The position numbers were made by a program, and so were the translations under genes. DNA of 10,902 nt from Phoronis ovalis (taxonomy: Eukaryota; Phoronida; Phoronidae), in the NCBI GenBank assembly GCA_028565635.1, contig JAOXYB010058601.1, positions 1 to 10,902 of the forward strand, read 5' to 3'. How positions within the stretch are numbered: position 1 is the stretch's first letter; each line of letters begins with the position of its first letter. Shown piece by piece: positions 7,726 to 10,902 of this stretch. Below the pieces are notes generated by a model. It worked only from the letters and a program-made list of their open reading frames with translations. It had not been told where the DNA came from and searched no databases.

Positions 7726-10671
7726 ATGCCTTTGCGAAAATCAGACAAGATTCGGATTCGAAAGCAATTCTGCAACTTGGTTGATACTTTAGACCTAGAC
7801 AGCAGTAATGTGGTTAACCAGCTGATTGAAGATGGTGTGCTCTCTTTTCATGAAAAGGATAAAATCACAAAATCCAACTTTGGCAAAAAGAATAATGAAG
7901 AACTAATATCCTTATTACTTAAAAAAGATGAAACATCATATGGTTACTTTTGTAATGCGTTAAGAAATAATAATTATGGCTTTCTGGTGGAAGATCTGGA
8001 TAGTGTAGAAGTCATCATGGATCAACAAGATGAACCTATACCTGATGGCCAATGGTCAAAGAAATCTCATAAACGTGAGTAAATTTAATTATGCCTATCA
8101 TACATGGTGCATGGGCATATAGTCGTAGGCTATACGTCATCGTAGTCCATATAACACTTTCTTTTTCTCACGACAAAAGCTTCATTTCATAGTTGGTACA
8201 GGTAAGTACTATTTGGTACAGGTGGGTCATAATTTTGACCTTGTTTACTTCCAATATGCCATGTTTGTTCCCGAGAGCGCATGTTACTTTGCACGAGTTA
8301 CGGGAAAGACGAAATGTTAACGGTGATTAGAAGGTGGATTCACACAGGCCATATGCTGGTTGGCACATTAGGCTAGGTGACATTTTAGAATGAACTTGAA
8401 AAGTGGGTCAAATCACGATTTTAATCTATGACATATGTTTTGTTGCGCGTAATATTTTCTTTTTCTCGCAATAACTGCTCGAGTTTTTATCCAATCTGCT
8501 TCGTATTCGATACAGGGAAATACAGGTCACAATACAGGTCTTATAAATTTTTGACCCGAATCACTTACAACATGGTTGACTGGCAGCCATGTTTGTTCCT
8601 GAGAAGGCGCGTTACATTGTGCTGCATACCATGAAGAAAAAGTGCTGGCTAGATGATTCGAAGATGGATTCAAAAAGGCCATAGGTTGATGGGCGAAATA
8701 GGCTGGGTGACATTTTAAATTGACATTGACAAGTGGGTCAAATGCCAATCTGAATCTTTGACATTTTTTATGCGTAACACTTTCTTTGCTCGTAAGAACT
8801 GCTTTAGTTTTTATTGTATCAGGTTCATATTTGATGCAGGGTAAGTACAGGTCAAAGTGCAAGTGAGATTTAATTTTGACCCAGACCACTTCCAGTGTGG
8901 CTGATTGACGTTACAATAACAGCTTCAGTTTTTATCTGATCAACTTCATATTAATTCATACAGTGTAAGTATAGGTCAAAGTGCAAGTCAGATGTAATTT
9001 GACCCGGATTACGTCCAATATGGCTGACTGACGTTTGTTCCCAAGAGGGCACATCAGGTGTGCTGTATACTAGATTAAGAAAGGCGCAGCACTGACTGGA
9101 CGTACTATTCAAAGATGAATTCACAAAGAACAAAAGGTGGTTACGTATATTAGGCTAGGTAGCATTTTAGGATGACAGTGAAAATTGTGTCAAATGATTG
9201 TCAAAATCTTCAACAATTATTATAAGTATACGATACTTCACTTTACGTATGTAAGACTTAAATCAACTTCTTCAGAAAGTGGCTATCCACCTGGGCTGCA
9301 AATCACCTACAACCTAGAACATTCTAGGGATAAGATGGGCATCTGACATTGTAAATGTCTTGTTTTAATAAAATATGTTATCAAAGTGCGAAATGAACAG
9401 AATACATGTAGGTCTGGTTAAGCCTTTCTTGAAAGCTGCATATTAATTTGTACAGATACTTGGGAATTATGTTGATTCTAAGTTGTGTACACAAGTGGCT
9501 TACGGCTATGAATAAGCTGGAAACTAGATGTCTAGCTGCTTTAATGAAATTAATTAAGCATAAGCTGAGTTTTAATTATTAAATAAGTAAGATTACGTAA
9601 TATTGTGAGAGAATAAGCATAAGCATGTATTCATACAAACTATACAATAGGGTATAATTTTAAGATAACAAATTTTAGTTCAAAGAGAATTTATTAATTT
9701 TGAATACTTCCTACAAAGTTCAAATTTTTATTCAATGGAATCATATATTTTTATACCCGTACTATAATAAAACAAAAAGCGTTGTTTGATATACATACAA
9801 AGACAAACACAGACATACACACACACACATTCACAGACACACACATGCACACAGACACACATACACACACACTACAAGCGAAACATGCTACCCATGCTTG
9901 GAAAAAAAGCCTAATTCATGATAATTGGAGTGTAGCTATACTTATAGTTGTTAGCAGGCTTATACACAGCTACATAGTGCGTGACCAACTGGAGCTAGCT
10001 TTCATCACGTTTAGGCAGAATGCTTATCGCTTATAACCATTTCATGTTGTATATAGTCTCTGAATAAGTTCATCAGATTGGTAATTCATAATATACTTAC
10101 ATGTAAAATCAGTTCTGTATACACATCCCGGGGGTACTTGCATATAGTTACGATTGTGGTGGCCTGAAGTCAAATTTTGATTATTAACAAATTGTAAAGA
10201 TCTCAGGAATTTAATAGCTTTTACCACAAAGTACAATATATGTAGACATTACAAAACACCCACAATTAAACTGCCATATCCCCAAGAAACAAAAAAAGTG
10301 TCAGTATTTATTTAAGGTATCATGCAATATTGTGTATACTTTAAAGGCCAAAATAATTATTATAAAAAAATTGTCAAAGTTGATTTGGCTACAACTTTAA
10401 TAGAATATTTATAGATACTTATAGATTGAGTTTCTTTCTAAATATTTGATTTCCTAGGTGAATTTCAGAAAATGTTTCATATTCTTCTTATTAAATACTG
10501 CTTTGTTAACTTCATAACTATTCTGTCCCACAAGGCTGTGGTAACACTTTACTACTAGATTATTTAATACAGTTTACATTATTTCTCTTTTACAGTAGTG
10601 ATATTGGGCGACTCTGGTTGTGGTAAGTCAACGTTGCGGAAAAGATATCTTGGTCAACCCGTGAATGACGG
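7726..10671 (+). CDS. CARD domain fused to Rab/Ras-like small GTPase, 3' partial
   Basis: Inferred death-fold GTPase, probably a cytosolic signalling or innate-immunity adaptor. Coding exon 1 (7726-8074; 116 codons plus one base; donor GTGAGT) encodes a complete CARD: basic helix 1 (KIRIRKQFCNLVDTLD), then VVNQLIEDGVLSFHEKDKI, EELISLLLKK, and YGYFCNALRNNNYGFLVEDL at about 74-93, close to CARDs of the CRADD/caspase/BIRC kind. A polar linker (~94-116) follows. After intron 8075-10595, exon 2 (10596-10671) adds LGDSGCGKSTLRKRYLGQ, a G1/P-loop. Phase 1 matches, and the junction codon C+TA gives the L of KLVILGDSGCGKST, as in Rab proteins. The exon ends in phase 2 at GTAAGA, so switch and G2-G5 motifs must lie beyond the window. 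The ATG has a purine at -3, and an in-frame stop lies upstream at 7672. I see no frameshifts. A STAND NTPase (NACHT/NB-ARC) or ABC protein is less likely from the motif and spacing. Confidence 0.8.
8091..9220 (+). repeat. Diverged tandem repeat, ~300-330 bp unit, intronic
   Basis: Recurrent landmarks in fixed order define the unit: TAACACTTTCTTT (8152, 8450 diverged, 8775), 'TTATC..ATC..TTCATAT', a GTAAGTACAGGTCAAAGTG block (8202, 8516, 8841, 8965), 'TTTTGACCC..A..ACTTCCA', 'ATGTTTGTTCC', and TAGGCTAGGTGACATTTTA (8369, 8699, 9151). Two near-complete units are 330 bases apart. The third is cut at about 8907 and restarts 124 bases later, so the array has about three and a half units. It begins at 8091 with a decayed hairpin head (ATGCCTATC... 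CATGGGCAT) that is clear in the copy at 10776. It lies wholly in the intron of the CARD gene. Tandem cores behind a hairpin recall non-autonomous Helitron or 'pearl'-like elements of bivalves, but I cannot confirm this. Confidence 0.75.
9221..10595. other. Remainder of intron between CARD and GTPase exons
   Basis: No exon, gene or RNA is recognisable apart from the CA-rich microsatellite. Open frames at 9782-10036 (plus) and 10042-10236 (minus) are explained by the microsatellite or have no features. The 3' end has a fair pyrimidine tract leading to the acceptor at 10594-10595. A small extra exon in phase could be missed by eye. Confidence 0.5.
9791..9873 (+). repeat. CA-rich microsatellite, interrupted
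   Basis: Imperfect (CA)n with regular GACA, TACA and CATTCACA interruptions over about 83 bases. The interruptions suggest an old array. Confidence 0.85.
10596..10671 (+). other. GTPase P-loop exon (second coding exon of the CARD gene)
   Basis: Acceptor TTTCTCTTTTACAG ends at 10595 and donor GTAAGA starts at 10672. Frame 10598 reads VILGDSGCGKSTLRKRYLG, then QPVND. GDSGCGKST is the Walker A / G1 consensus GxxxxGK(S/T), with K at 10625-10627 and S at 10628-10630 as the phosphate- and Mg-contacting residues. The GDSG start and the leucine-basic-x-aromatic spacing after GKS resemble Rab7-type GTPases (GDSGVGKTSLMNQY). The second base pair of the last codon (GG) is kept for the next exon, which gives glycine whatever follows. 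Confidence 0.75.
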
Positions 10672-10775
10672 GTAAGACAATGTTAGAAACATTAAACATT
10701 TGTTGGGTTTGATTGTCGCATGCCGGTTAAACAAGGGCAATAGGTCTAGCATATAAAAAACTGCACTTCATTTTT

Positions 10776-10804
10776 ATGCCCATCCACCATAGTGGAATGG
10801 GCAT
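10776..10804 (+). repeat. Imperfect palindrome / hairpin heading the repeat
   Basis: ATGCCCATCCAC pairs with GTGGAATGGGCAT around a CATA loop, leaving one unpaired A. The same head, decayed, starts the array at 8091 (8091-8118). It therefore marks a real family end rather than a chance palindrome. Confidence 0.7.
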
Positions 10805-10902
10805 AGTGTCGTAGTGTAGGCGTCATCGTCGTTGTCGTATGTAACACTTTCTTTGTCTCGCGATAACAGCTTCAGTTTTTACCCGATCGGTTTCATATTC
10901 GG
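10776..10902 (+). repeat. Second copy of the hairpin-headed repeat, cut by window end
   Basis: Matches the start of the 8091 array in the same orientation: a hairpin head, GTCGTAG..., ACGTCATCG-like sequence, then GTAACACTTTCTTTGTCTCG and GATAACAGCTTCAGTTTTTA. It is better preserved than the intronic array at 8091. It lies in the intron after the P-loop exon and runs past the right edge. Confidence 0.75.

Noticed and set aside
8527-9133. Minus-strand open frames at 8527-8889 and 8951-9133, both containing an HFDLYL peptide
   Set aside because: They lie inside the tandem repeat and share the peptide only because they are translations of the same repeated unit; no start context, splice structure or known domain supports a gene.
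9313-9328. Palindrome CCTAGAACATTCTAGG, with a GAAnnTTC core like a heat-shock element
   Set aside because: Only two core units are present, it is inside an intron, and a single 16-base palindrome is not strong evidence in 10 kb.
9791-9873. CRISPR-like or functional repeat array
   Set aside because: It is an ordinary interrupted CA microsatellite in a eukaryotic intron.
10596-10671. Reading the P-loop exon as an ABC transporter or NACHT/NB-ARC domain
   Set aside because: ABC Walker A is usually GPSGCGKST and NACHT/NB-ARC loops differ in flanking residues; KLVILGDSG plus the L-basic-x-aromatic spacing fits Rab/Ras better. It remains possible until the next exons are seen.

Overview
The window looks like animal nuclear DNA: it is AT-rich, has GT-AG introns, long gene-poor stretches, decayed LINE and PIF/Harbinger transposons, a CA microsatellite and a diverged intronic repeat family. 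The CARD domain points to a metazoan. The style of the LINE and Harbinger proteins and of the hairpin-headed tandem repeat suggests a lophotrochozoan, perhaps a mollusc, but that is a guess. Nothing here looks bacterial.

Layout. Bases 1-145 hold the C-terminal end of a LINE reverse-transcriptase protein. Bases 146-1677 have no gene I can support. Bases 1678-2190 hold a second, frameshifted LINE fragment. Bases 2664-6742 form a single PIF/Harbinger transposon of about 4.1 kb bounded by inverted repeats that match at 26 of 28 outermost positions. Inside it two broken genes converge: a HARBI1-type DDE transposase on the plus strand (3033-4514, two exons) and an unrecognised four-exon gene on the minus strand (6501-4797), probably the element's accessory protein. 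Their stop codons are about 280 bases apart. Bases 6743-7660 hold only degenerate ~31-bp AT-rich repeats.

The one apparently intact host gene starts at 7726 and runs off the right edge. Its first coding exon (7726-8074) encodes a complete CARD (death-fold) domain. After a 2.5-kb intron, a 76-base exon (10596-10671) encodes a Walker A / G1 P-loop of Rab/Ras type. The splice phases match, and the junction itself rebuilds the K-L that normally precedes the G1 motif of Rab proteins (KLVILGDSGCGKST). The inferred product is an N-terminal CARD fused to a small-GTPase-like domain, an unusual architecture and the most interesting item here.

The intron between those exons carries about three and a half diverged copies of a ~300-330 bp repeat (8091-9220) and a CA-rich microsatellite (9791-9873). 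Another copy of the same repeat family, starting with a clear hairpin, begins at 10776 in the next intron and is cut by the window end.
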